Below, in pieces: positions 24,997 through 36,800 of a stretch of 50,380 nt of DNA (the first letter of the stretch is position 1; each line of letters begins with the position of its first letter). The notes beneath the pieces were generated by a model. It saw only the letters and a program-made list of their open reading frames with translations, was not told the origin of the DNA and did not search any database. This stretch comes from Aquisphaera insulae (GTDB lineage: Bacteria > Planctomycetota > Planctomycetia > Isosphaerales > Isosphaeraceae): assembly GCF_011064615.1 (NCBI RefSeq), contig NZ_JAALJH010000066.1:1-50380 (forward strand), in the 5' to 3' direction. The translations under genes were made by a program, and so were the position numbers.

Positions 24997-27279
24997 ATGA
25001 AATGCCTTCTTCACAGGGCCGGCGGACTTCCCGCAATCGCCCTGACCTTCCTGACGACGGCCTGCCTGGCGGCCGGCCCGGCCGACCACGTCAAGCCGCT
25101 GATCGGGACCGACGGGCACGGCCACGTCTTCCCGGGCGCGACGCTCCCCTTCGGCATGATGCAGCTCTCCCCGGACACCCGGGACGAGACCTGGGACGGC
25201 TGCTCCGGCTATCACTACTCCGACGGCAGCATCATGGGCTTTTCCCACAACCACCTCAGCGGCACGGGCTGCGGCGACCTCGGCAATATCCTGCTGATGC
25301 CGACCGTCGGCACGCTCCGGCTCGATGCGGGGGGCAAGCCCGGCGAGGGCTACCGCTCCGCCTTCTCGCACGACCAGGAGGAGGCAAGGCCCGGCTATTA
25401 CCGGGTGATGCTCACCGACCCCAAGGTCAACGTCGAGCTGACCTCCACCACCCGCACGGGCCTGCACCGCTACACCTTCCCGCAGGCCGATGATGCGCAC
25501 GTGGTCCTGGACCTCTGGCACGGCATCAGCAACCGGCCGACCGATTCGCAGGTCACCGTCGCCGACGATCGCACCCTGACCGGCTTTCGTCGCTCCGACG
25601 GCTGGGGGGGCGACAAGATCTTCTACTTCGTGATCGAGTTCTCCCGCCCGTTCGACGGCGCCGGGGTGGCGAGGGACCACAAGCCGGCCGAGGGGAAAGA
25701 AGCCCAGGGCAAGAACGTCCAGGCCCACGTCGATTTCAGGACGAAGGCGGGCGAGGTCATCCTGGCCCGGGTGGCGCTCTCCACGGTGTCCGTCGAGGGG
25801 GCCCGCAAGAACCTCCGGGCCGAGATGCCCGGCTGGGACTTCGACGCCACGGCCGCGGCGGCCTTCACCGCCTGGGACAGGGCGCTCTCGCCGATCCAGG
25901 TCGAGTCGAAGGATGAGAACTTCAAGCAGACGTTCTACTCGTCGGTCTATCACACCCTGGTCGCGCCGACCGTCCTGAACGACGTGGACGGGCAGGTCCG
26001 CGGGCCCGACGGCAAGGTCCACACCGTCAAGGGCTTCGACTACTACACCGAGCTCTCGTTCTGGGACACCTTCCGCGCCGAGCATCCGCTCCTCACCCTC
26101 ACCCAGCCGCAGCGGGTGAACGACTTCGTGAAGACCTGCCTGGCTCACTTCCAGTTCGCCAACCCGGACAACCGCTACCTGCCTGTCTGGGCGAACGGCG
26201 GCAAGGAGACGGACTGCATGATCGGGAACCACTCGATCCCGGTCATCGTCGACGCCTACCTCAAGGGCTTCCGCGACTGGGATGCCGGCGCGGCCTTGAA
26301 CGCGATGGTGGACTCCACGAACATGAACCGCCAGTTCCTGGACTCCTATCGCGATGCCGGCTACGTGATCCAAAAGAAGGACGAGCAGAGCGCGGCCAAG
26401 ACCCTGGAATACGCCTTCGACGACATCTGCATCGCCCGGTTCGCCCGCGCGATGGGCAAGACCGAGCTCGCGGACAGGTACGAGAAGCGGGCGCAGAACT
26501 GGCAGAACGTCTTCGACACCGAGACGGGCTTCGTCCGGAGCCGCAACGAGAAGGGGGAGTGGGTCCTGCCCTTCGATCCGAAGGCGATCGACATGAACTG
26601 CTACACCGAGGCGAATGCCTGGCACTACGAGTTCTTCGTCCCGCATAACGTCCCGGGCCTGATCGGCAAGCTCGGCGGCGACGCCAAGTTCACGGCGAAG
26701 CTCGACGAGATGTTCGACCCCGCACAGAAGATCCCCAACCAGTTGCAGGACATCACCGGGGTCATCGGCATGTATGCTCATGGCAACGAGCCCTGCCACC
26801 ATGTGGCCTACCTGTACAACTACGCCGGCGCGGCGTGGAAGACGCAGGCCCTGGTCCGCAAGATCGCGGACACCCTGTACAACAACAGCCCCTCGGGCAT
26901 CTGCGGCAACGACGACTGCGGCCAGACCTCGGCCTGGTACGTCTTCTCCGCGCTGGGCTTCTACCCCGTGGACCCGGCCGACGGCGTCTACGTGATCGGC
27001 AGCCCGCTCGCCGACTCGGCCACCATCACGCTCGATCCCGCCCATTACAAGGGGGGCAAGTTCACGGTCGTGGCGAAGGATAACTCGCCGCAGAACGTCT
27101 ACATCCAGTCGGCCACGCTCAACGGCCAGCCCTACGCAAAGAGCTACATCACCCACAACCAGATCGTGGCCGGCGGGACGCTCGAGCTCCAGATGGGACC
27201 GAATCCCTGCAAGACCTGGGGGACCGCCGCCGGAGATCGGCCCGGGAACCCCGTCCCGACATCCGTAACCGCAAGGTAG
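24997..27279 (+). CDS. Exported GH92 alpha-mannosidase (760 aa)
   Basis: This is a calcium-dependent exo-alpha-mannosidase of family GH92, most often alpha-1,2- and sometimes alpha-1,3-specific. Residues 1-25 are an export signal; the TTAC segment is only a marginal lipobox, so a lipoprotein is possible but not clear. The mature protein begins at the family's typical start, DHVKPLIGTDGHGHVFPGAT. Further signatures are MGFSHNHLSGTGCGD, YTELSFWDTFRAEHPLLTL and YLPVWANGGKETDCMIG. HGNEPCHH carries the likely acid Glu598, and GNDDCGQTSAWYVFSALGFY carries Asp639/Asp640, which belong to the base and metal region in studied homologues. The length is normal. The start has AGAGGA upstream. It is the last gene of the transporter-kinase-GH92 operon and is followed by an intrinsic terminator. 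Confidence 0.95.
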   Translation: MKCLLHRAGGLPAIALTFLTTACLAAGPADHVKPLIGTDGHGHVFPGATLPFGMMQLSPDTRDETWDGCSGYHYSDGSIMGFSHNHLSGTGCGDLGNILLMPTVGTLRLDAGGKPGEGYRSAFSHDQEEARPGYYRVMLTDPKVNVELTSTTRTGLHRYTFPQADDAHVVLDLWHGISNRPTDSQVTVADDRTLTGFRRSDGWGGDKIFYFVIEFSRPFDGAGVARDHKPAEGKEAQGKNVQAHVDFRTKAGEVILARVALSTVSVEGARKNLRAEMPGWDFDATAAAAFTAWDRALSPIQVESKDENFKQTFYSSVYHTLVAPTVLNDVDGQVRGPDGKVHTVKGFDYYTELSFWDTFRAEHPLLTLTQPQRVNDFVKTCLAHFQFANPDNRYLPVWANGGKETDCMIGNHSIPVIVDAYLKGFRDWDAGAALNAMVDSTNMNRQFLDSYRDAGYVIQKKDEQSAAKTLEYAFDDICIARFARAMGKTELADRYEKRAQNWQNVFDTETGFVRSRNEKGEWVLPFDPKAIDMNCYTEANAWHYEFFVPHNVPGLIGKLGGDAKFTAKLDEMFDPAQKIPNQLQDITGVIGMYAHGNEPCHHVAYLYNYAGAAWKTQALVRKIADTLYNNSPSGICGNDDCGQTSAWYVFSALGFYPVDPADGVYVIGSPLADSATITLDPAHYKGGKFTVVAKDNSPQNVYIQSATLNGQPYAKSYITHNQIVAGGTLELQMGPNPCKTWGTAAGDRPGNPVPTSVTAR

Positions 27280-27325
27280 GGAAACGTACGATTCCTTATC
27301 AGACCTCCTGAATCAGCCGAGTTAA

Positions 27326-27354
27326 GCGAGGAACGAACGTTCCTCGCTTTTTTT
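27326..27354 (+). terminator. Intrinsic terminator after the GH92 gene
   Basis: A 9-bp perfect stem (GCGAGGAAC/GTTCCTCGC) with a four-base loop is followed at once by seven T residues (27348-27354). It lies 46 bp after the GH92 stop codon and ends the transporter-kinase-GH92 operon. This is the clearest rho-independent terminator in the window. Confidence 0.92.
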
Positions 27355-27804
27355 CTTGCATTCCTCGCACGCGAGCGACTAGGCTTGATGAGTCGCATGT
27401 GTCGCCAGTTTTGCTATTGTTCGCCAAAGCGTCTGTGATGACGCGTCAAGTTCGCCAGTGTCGTCGGTGAGGTCGACTCTCGGTCGTGCCGGCCCATGGG
27501 TCCGGACTGCGTCCGGCAGCGCCGAACGCAACCGTGGCTGCGTGGCCATTCTAGCCCATTAATCTCGCGATGACGGACCGAGCGCCGGTGGCGCCCGGCA
27601 TTGGGTCGTTGTGCGCCATCGGTTTGCAGGTCCTCGGGCGCCCAATCTGAGCGAGAATGCCGCTGAATGATTGACATTGAAGGCGGACGACGCCGTCCGC
27701 CGCGGATCTGCCCCGGCGATGTCCACGCGCCGCATGGTGTCGCAGTAAGAGCAACGGGTCATCTCGAAATCGATCCAACCTTGATCTTGCAACGGAGAGT
27801 CGCA
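27355..27804. other. Long leader region upstream of the giant surface-protein gene
   Basis: No gene was recognised. A frame in phase with the giant gene opens at 27667, but its first 46 codons lack the look of a signal sequence, so I treat it as leader. TTGACA occurs at 27671-27676 without a matching -10. Just after it lies a hairpin (GGCGGAC 27682-27688, GTCCGCC 27695-27701). The promoter was not located. Confidence 0.4.
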
Positions 27805-30800
27805 ATGCTGCTCGGTGCCCGGTTGATGGCTCGGCTCCATGCAATGGCGGGTCGGGATCCGAAGAGGAGCCTGGTGCGGCGCCGGGTACGGTCCGCCGGG
27901 GTCATCAGGCGGTTCGAGCATTTCGTTTCAGGCGTGGAGCGGCTGGAAGACCGGATCCACCTGTCCGTCGCGGCCTCGGTCTCGGGCAACAACGTCAGCC
28001 TCGTCGGCGACGGCGCGGACGACGCGCTGACGGTGTCGGTCAACGGCGGCCTCTTGCAGTTCAGCGTGGATGGCGGCCAGACCTATTCCCAGAGTTTCCA
28101 GGATGGCGGGTCCGCGCGGACGGTCGGCGCCGCCGCCCCACTGGTCATCGGGGTGAATCTCGGCGGCGGCTCCAATTCGCTCACGGTGACCTCGGCCCTG
28201 ACGTCCGCCCTGTCCGGGAATGGCGGCGTCCTCAGCGATCAGGGGCAGGGCGGCGGGGACACCCTCGTCGGGCCGTCGAGCAATTCGGTCTGGCAGATCA
28301 CCGGGCCGAATAGCGGCACGCTGAACGGGTCGGTTTCCTTCTCGGGCGTCGGGAACCTCACCGGGGGCGTCGGATCCCATGATCAGTTCGTCGTCGGGAT
28401 GGCGGGGAGCGTATCCGGTCAGATCTCCGGAGGCGGCGGCGGCACCGATTCGCTCAGCTTCAATGGCGGGAGCTATGCCCAGGAGACCTTCCAGGCCACC
28501 GGCGCCGACTCCGGGACGGTCACGCTCGGGTCCAAGGTCCTCAGCTACAAGGGGCTGACCTCGATCGTGGCGAGCACGACCTCGACCACGATCTCGATGA
28601 TCACCGCGGGCGAGAACGAGAGCATTGGCGTGGTGGCCGCGGGGAGCACGCAGTCGACCATCCGGAGCATGAACTCGACGCCCACGTTCGCCAGCGTCAC
28701 GTTCAGCAACGCGGGGCTGACCACGCTGAAGATCACCCCGGGGACGAAGACCACCACCCTGGCGGTCTCGCCGCTGGGGGCATCCTTCACCGCGGCGATC
28801 AACGTGACCTCCAGCGACACGGTCCGCCTGGCCAGCATCGCCGCGCCGGGGGGACTGACGGTCAACGCCGCCAACGCGATCATCGCGGGCCCGGCCATCG
28901 CCGATCAGCATCGAGTGCCCCAGTCCGACTGGACGCCCGGCGCGACCTTCGCGGCGGTCGCGCCGTCCTCGACGACGGGGCAGGGTCAGGGGATGAAAGT
29001 CTCGATCGCCGTCGGTGCATCCGGGACGCCCGTCGCCACGATCACCGCGTTCGGGACGGGCTACCTGCCGGGCGATCTCGTGACGTTCCAGCCGCCCGAC
29101 GGCCACGGCACCCCGGTCAAGCTCCAGGTCACCGGCACGCCGGCGATCAAGCAGGCCAGCGTCCCCACGACGTTCAACGCCTGGACGCCGAACCGGCCGA
29201 ACCCCTCGGTGCCCGCCTCGAAGACCACCGGCAAGGGGACCGGCATGGTCGCGAGCATCGCGACCGACGCCCTGGGCAATCCGACCGTGGTCGTGACCAG
29301 CCCGGGGACCGGCTACCTGCCCGGCGACTCGGTCTTCTTCAACCCGCCCGACACCAAGGGGACGCCGGTCCTCATCGAGGTCACGCCCGTCCTGACCACG
29401 CCTTCCCCGCCGGCCGGATTCCAAGCCTGGACCGCGAACCAGCTCTGGACGACGGTCCCCTCCTCGGCCACCTCCGGGACCGGGACCGGAATGAGTGCTT
29501 ATATCAAGGTAGATGCGAACGGCAATCCCACCGCCTTCGTCCACGACCTCGGCACGGGTTACCACGTCGGCGACACGGTCGTCTTCTACCCGCCCGACAA
29601 CGTCGGCGACTCGATCACGGTCACGATCACGTCCGCGATCAACGTCCAGCAGGTGAACGTGGAGTGGACGCCCAACTCCACGTTCAAGGCGCTCGCCCAG
29701 GCCTCGACGACCGGCGCGGGGACCGGCATGACGGTGGACGTGACCACCGACGAGCAGGGCGAGCCCGCCCTGACGTTGAACGCGATCGGCACCGGCTACC
29801 AGGTCGGCGACTCGGTCACGTTCGACTCCCCGGACAACGGCGCGGAGCCGCTGAGCGCCGTGGTCACCAGCCTGGGGACGGCCACGCAGCTCGCGGGGGC
29901 CTCGTGGACCGCCGGGGCGTCGTTCGCCAGCGTCGCGGCCTCGTCCTCGTCCGGCTCCGGGACGGGGATGACCGTCAAGATCAGCGTCGATTCCGGCGGG
30001 ACGCCGACGGCGGCCCTGATCAGCCCCGGGACCGGCTACAAGGACGGGGACACGGTCAACTTCCTCCCGCCCGACGGCACCGGCGCCGCCCTGCAGATTG
30101 TCGTCGCGGGTAGCCTGGACCAGAGCGAGGCCGCCCCGGTCATCAGCACCCGGACCATCGCGGGGGGCGATCCCGCTTCGGCCGCGTCCACCGGGAATTC
30201 GGGCAGCATCACCCTCCAGGCGCCGGCGATCACCATCGGGCCGGGGACCAAGCTCCTGGCCCAGGCCACCGGCTCCTACACGCCCGGGGACCTCTTCCTC
30301 TCCGCCAGTGCCGCCCTGGATTTCACCTGGGCCGGGGCGCTCACGCCCTTCAAGCAGGAGGACGTGAGGGCCACGGTGGCCGTGACCAGCGCCATGCTCC
30401 AGGGGGGAAACGTCTCGATCTTCGCCAACGCCACGTCGAATCGGTTCGCCGGCTACGACGTCTTCCAGGATGGACTGGCCAGCTACGTGGCGGGGAAGAC
30501 CGTCGGGAATCTGAGCGATCCCACCGACACGACGCTGACGTTCACGGACCGCACGCCGACGACCGGCGCCACCATCACGCGCGACCGCGGGAGCTGGATC
30601 TCGGACGGCTTCGCGATCGGCCAGCAGATCATCGCCGCCGGCTCGCGCTACAACGACAACGTGACCTTCACGGTCGCGCAGATCAGCCCGACCGTGCTGA
30701 CGCTCTCCTCGGCGGACTTCCTCAAGGCCGAGACGGATACCGGGACGGTAGTCGTCAAGCAGTTGCTCTCCTCGGTCCTTCCGCAGGACCTGCCGATCGT

Positions 30801-33800
30801 GGCGAAGGACCAGAGCGGGAACACGATCTCGCCCGGGACGCTGATCCGCCCCGGCGACCTGCTGACCGGGCTCGGGCAGCAGATCCAGCTCTTCGGCCTG
30901 TTCCCGGTCTTCGAGGGCCTGGTGGCCAAGGCGACGACATCCGTCCTGATCACGGGCTCCACCACCATCATCGCCTCGAAGGCCGTGGACATCGAGAGCG
31001 CCAGCACCGCCCAGGCCAAGGTCTCCACGCCGTCCTTCATCCTGGGGGCAGCCTACGCCGACTCCGAGGGGCGGGCCACGACGACCATCGGCTCGGGCGT
31101 GCAGATCCTCGCGGGTGGCCAGTTCACGCTCAAGTCCGCCGTGACGAACACCATGGAGGCCGAGGTCAACATCACCGGCGGTACGGTCTTCCCCAATAGC
31201 ACGTATCTGGCCAACGGATTCGCCAATCGGGCGCAGTCGGTCGCCTTCAAGATCCCGGGTCCGGCCATCTCCGTGGCCTACGGCAAGGCGATCTCGGAGT
31301 CGGTGACCGAGATCCAGGCCGGGGCACAGATCACCGCCCTGGGGGTCGTCATCGGGTCGACGAACGTCAACGACTTCCGCGTCAACACGGCGAGTATCGT
31401 GATGGCGCCGGGGCTCTACAACCCGAAGAATCAGACGGGCTCCGGGAACAACCAGGGGAGCGGGGTCGCCGTCTCGATCAGCGACGTTTCCTCGTCCAGC
31501 AAGTCCCAGGTCGACGGCAGCGTGACGACGACCGGCGGCGCCGCGTCGGTGACATCGGAGTCGGAGAACGAGTACAACAACACGATCGCGGAGACGGTGG
31601 TCCGGCAGCGGCCGATCCTGGAAGACATCGGCGTCCTGAACAAGATCGGCAACGACTACAACTTCGCCGCGGGGGGGGTCCGGCAGAAGACCGGGCTGCT
31701 CGGGATCGGGGCCGGCGTCGCCGTGGCGAACAGCACCAACCGGGCGGACGCCCACATCGGCGCGACCGCGACCTTCGCCGTCCGCGGCAAGCCGGCCGAC
31801 GGCTCCACCCCGGCCGTAGCCGGCGACCTGACGGTCGAGGCCTCGGCGACCGACACCTTCCGCTCCTCGGCCATCGGCGCCGGGCTCTCGAAGTCGGAGA
31901 TCGCGATCGGCGGGGCCGTCTCCGACGCCCACGAGTCGAACCAGGCGTTCGCCTCCATCGACAGCACGGTCGGCGTCAACGCGACCGGCAAGACCGAGGT
32001 ATCGGCCAATGCCCTGATCCCCCGGACGATCCTCCCGATCGAGGATTACAACAAGCTCAAGCAGTTCTTCGTGAACGAGACCCAGTCGAGCCTCCCCTCC
32101 GTGAGCCACGTCGGCCTCAACGGCCAGACGCTCGACGCCGTGGACAGCTTCCTGTCGCGGTTCCAGCTCGCGGTGGGCCTGCTCGGCGACATCTCCGTGT
32201 ATCTCCAGCCGACCCTGGGCGCGCCGGAGACCATCACGACGACCTACGTCGGGGCGGCGTCCGAGTCGGGCGACGAGGACGCACAGACCAAGACGCCCAG
32301 CCGGCTCTCCGTCTCCGGCAGCGTCAACCTGCTGACGATGAACAACCAGGCCGCCGCCACGATCGGAGCCGGGGCGAAGGTCAACCTCGACCCGTCGTTC
32401 GAGTCCTCGACCCAGTCGGTGGAGGTCACCTCCTCGGCGACGACCAACGCGATCAACGCCGGCGGCTTCACCGCGATCCCGACCATCCTGGTCCCGACGG
32501 AGCACGGCGAGGCGTCGGTCGGCGGCACGTTCGTCTACCTCGACTTCACGAACGCGTCGAAGGCGGCCATCGGCGCGGGGGCCGTGGTCCACGCGGAGGA
32601 GGACGTCGACGTCACCTCGACGACGAACGACTTCCTGGTGAACCTCACGAAGCAGGGGGGGGCGGGCCACTCGTTCGGCGTGGAGGGGGGCGTCGCCTTC
32701 ACCTCGCTCGCGAACACCAACCTCGCCTACATCGACTCGTCGGCCACGGTCCAGGCCGGCAAGGACGTGACGGTCCGCGCGGATCAGACGCTCTTCGGCG
32801 TGCTCATCACCGGCGCCTACAGCCTGGCCCCGATCGGCGTGGGGGCGTCGGTCGCCTGGAATCGGCTCTCCAACGACACCGAGGCGTTCATCGGCAACCC
32901 GACGCCGGCGACGCCCCAGGCCGTCGCGGGGTCGGTCTCGGCGGGCGAGAACGTCTCGGTCACGTCGACGACGGACGAGAAGATCTTCATCGTCTCGCTG
33001 GCCGGCTCGGTCGGGAGCGGCGGCGGCCACCATGCCAATGAGGGCGAGGGGACCGGCAACGGCACTGGGAGCCTCAGCGGCGAATCGAACCCCAGCGGCA
33101 GCCCTTCCGGGAGCAGCGGTTCGAATTCCGTGCTCGACGGCGCCAACATCATCGAAGACGTCCTGGACCTGAACCAGGGGGGACCTTCGGCCAGCGAGCC
33201 CGAGGCCAACGCCAGCCCGGCCAGCAATCCGGCGTCCGGTCAGGGCAGCCAGTACGGCCTGAACATCTCGGGTGCGGTGACCATCAACGACCTCCACGAC
33301 GACGCCACCCGGGCCTTCATCAGCGACGGCGTCACGGTCAACGCCGGCCAGACGCTCACGGTCTCGGCGACGACCACCCTGCTCGACGTCGCCATCTCCG
33401 GCGCCATCGCGGCCTACATGCAGGCCGGCGAGGAGGGGGGAGCGTCCGCCTCCGCCGCCGCGCTCGCCGGGTCGTTCACCTGGAACAACTTCGCCGCGGA
33501 TTCGAACGGCCGTCAGCGCGAGGCGTCGGCCTACACGAAAAACGTGACCCTGCACGCGGTCACGACCAACGTCACGGCGACCAGCACGGACCAGGTCTAC
33601 ACCTTCGCCGCGGGGGGCGCCGGGACGTCGTTCAACGCCAACACCGCGGCCAGCGGGGCCCTCGCCGGATCGGTGGGACTCAACCAGTTCGACATCAAGA
33701 CGGTCGCCGGGCTGCTCGACCGGACGATCCTCAAGGCGACCTCGGACATCGCCCCCCAGACGGTCTCGATCACCGCCAACGGCAACGTCCGGCTGATCTC

Positions 33801-36800
33801 CGCCGACGGCGGCGTGGCGGTTTCCGGCAAGGTCGGCATCGGCGCGGCGATCGACGTCGGGATCCTTAAGAACACCGTCGTGGCGAGCATCGGCCCGGCG
33901 GCGGACATCGAGCCGACGGGGAATGTCCAGGTGGTCGCCCGGGGAAACGAGTACGTCGTCTCGGTCGGCGGAAGCCTCGCGCTGGGGACCCAGGGGCTGG
34001 GCCTGGTCGGGGGCGCCGCGGCCCAGCGGATCACGACCGACGTCCGCGCCTACGTCGACAGCGGCGCGACGGTCATCACCGCCGGCAGCCTGATGGTCTC
34101 GGCCGACGATTCGCTGACGGCCATCATCGTCGGCGGCGGCCTCGGCGCCGGCGACAAGGCCGGCTTCGGCTTGGCCGCGGGAGTCGGCGTCATCAGCCAG
34201 ACCGTGGAAGCCTACGTCGCCACCAATGCCGTGATCGTGGCCAAGGGGAACGGCCAGGCCCTCACGACACCGACCGGCGACCTGACCGGCCAGGGGCTCC
34301 TGATCGACGCCGTCGGCAAGGAGAATCTGACGACGGTCGGCGCCGCCGGGGCGGGGGGCCTGATGTTCGGTATCGCCGGCTCCGCGTCCGTGAACACGAT
34401 CGACAACACCGTCCTGGCCTGGATCGGCCAGGGGACGACCGTCAACGCGGGGATCAACGACCTGGCGGCCGGCCAGTCAGTCCAGGTCAATGCGGCGCAG
34501 ACGCTGGACGCGCTCCACGTCGGCGGCTCCCTCGCCCTCTCCTTCACGTCGGGCGGCGAGTCGGGCGGGCTGGCCGGCTCGATCGGGGTCGGCGTGGCGG
34601 TGGACCTGATCAACGGCCAGACGAAGGCGACCATCGACGGTGCGACGGTCGAGAGCAAGGGCGACGTCAACGTCACCGCGGCCGAGCTGGCGACCGTCTT
34701 CGCCCTGGCGATCGGCGGGGCCGTCGCGATCAGCGGGGGAGGCGGAGGCGGGACGGCGATCGGCTTCGCGGGGGCCGGGTCCGGGATGGTCATCAAGAAT
34801 GACACCGAGGCCGGGATCCAAGGGAAGGCCAGGGTCCGCTCGACTTCCGGAAAGGTCCGGGTCAACGCGAAGGATACGTCCACCATCACGGCCAACGGCG
34901 GCGGGGTCGGGATCGGCGTCGGCATCGGCGGATCCGGCGGCGCGGGGGTGGGCTTCTCGCTGGGGGCGGCGGTCGCGGTCAACAAGGTGTTCAACACCGT
35001 CAAGTCGTTCGTCACGTCCTCCCAGGTGACGGCCGGGCAGGGGGTCTCGGTGACCTCGAACGAGGCGGCGACGATCAAGGCCCTGACCATCGGCGGCGCA
35101 GTCGCGGTGGCCTCGGGCAGCAACGGAGTCGCCATCGGCGTCGCGGGCTCGTACTCCTACAACACGATCAAGAACGACGTGGAGGCCCAGGTCGTGGGCA
35201 CGACGGCCGCGCCGACCTCGATCGAGGGGGGGAGCGGTCCGGTTACGATCTCCGCGACCGACGTCTCCCAGGTCACGGCCAACGGCGGCGGAGTCGGCAT
35301 CGGGGTCGCCATCAGCGGCGGCACGGCGGTCGGCGTGACGCTCGGCCTTTCCGCGGCCACGAATGACGTGGAGAACGTCGTCAAGGCGTACGTCGAGGGG
35401 GCGACCGTCGCGACCACCGGGACCTCGTCGGGCATCACGGTGCAGGCGACGGAGACGCCCACGATCTCCGCCCTGACCATCGGCGGCGCGATCGCCGTCG
35501 GCGGCGGCGGCGAGGTCGGCGGCGGCGTGGGGCTCGCGGGCGCGGGCTCCGGCAATACGATCAAGGACACGGTCGATGCCCACGTCGCGGCGTCGTCCAC
35601 GGTCACAGTCCGCGGCTCGGGGCCGATCCTGATCGCCGCGGCCGACAGCCCGACGGTCACCGCCAATGCGGGCGGGGTGGGCCTGACCGTCGGGGGGAGC
35701 GGCGGCGTCGGGGTGGGCGTCTCGGCGGGCGTCGGCTACGCCAGCAACACGATCCAGGATCCGGCCGTCAGGGCCTATGTGGATCATTCCACGGTTTCCT
35801 CCGCGTCGGGCGATATCGGGGTCATGGCGACGGTCGTCAGCACCATCTCCACTCTCAGCATCGGCGGGGCGCTCGCCGTGGGTATCGGGGCCAATGGGGG
35901 AGCCAGCATCTCGGTTGCCGGCGCGGATGTCGAGAACTCGATCCGGAACGACGTCGAGGCGTACGTCTCCAACGGAGGAAGCCTCGCCGCATCCGCCGGG
36001 GCGGCCCGCGTGCTGGCGACCGACACCACGAACGTCACCGCCGGAGCGGGGGGCGTGGGGCTGGGCATCAGCGGCGGCAGCGCAGCGGGCGTCGGGGTGG
36101 CCGTTGGATTTGCGGAGCTGAGCACGAACGTCGCCAACACCGTGAAGGCGACGTTCGTCAATGCGACCGTGTCGGCCTCCGGCCCCGCCGCGGACGGCGG
36201 CACGGCCGGGGTCCAGGTCAAGGCGACGGAGTCGGTCACGATCAATGCGCAGGCGCTGGGCGGCGCCGCGGCGATCTCCGGCGCCGGCGGGGTGGCCGTC
36301 TCGGCCGCCGGCGCGGGCGCCAACGCCACGACGACCACCGCCAACGACGTCGAGGCCTTCGTCCAGGGAGGGTCCGTCACCACGACCGGCTCCGGCGACA
36401 TCCTCGTGCAGGCGACCGACACCAGGAACCTGACCGCCTGGGGAGTCGGCGGCGCCGTCTCGGTCGCGGCCGGCGGCGAATTCGCGGGGACGCTGGCCAT
36501 CGGGATCGGGTTCGCCACCAATCGCGTCAACGACACGGTCCGCGCCTACCTCTCCTCCGCAACGGCCAGCTCGGCCGGTGCCCTGACCGTGAACGCCTCC
36601 GGGTCGACGACGGCCGAGGCCAAGGCCAACGCGGCGAGCATCTCCGCCGCGCTCTCGAGCGTGAGCGTCGCGCTCTCCGGCGGCGGAGCGACCGCGACGA
36701 ACGCCATCGGCAGCACGGGCAACATCGTGGACGCCCACATCTCGGGCGCCGGGGCGAACGCGAAGAGCACCATCAAGGCGGCCGGGGCCGTGGGAGTCAC

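Noticed and set aside
24778..27156. Minus-strand frame of 792 codons opposite GH92
   Set aside because: GH92 signatures are complete on the plus strand. The antisense product is Val/Asp/Gly/Arg-rich without a domain.
27928..33555. Minus-strand open frame of 1875 codons opposite the giant gene
   Set aside because: The product is Arg/Gly/Asp-rich with no domain. It mirrors the third-position GC bias of the real gene, so it is a shadow.
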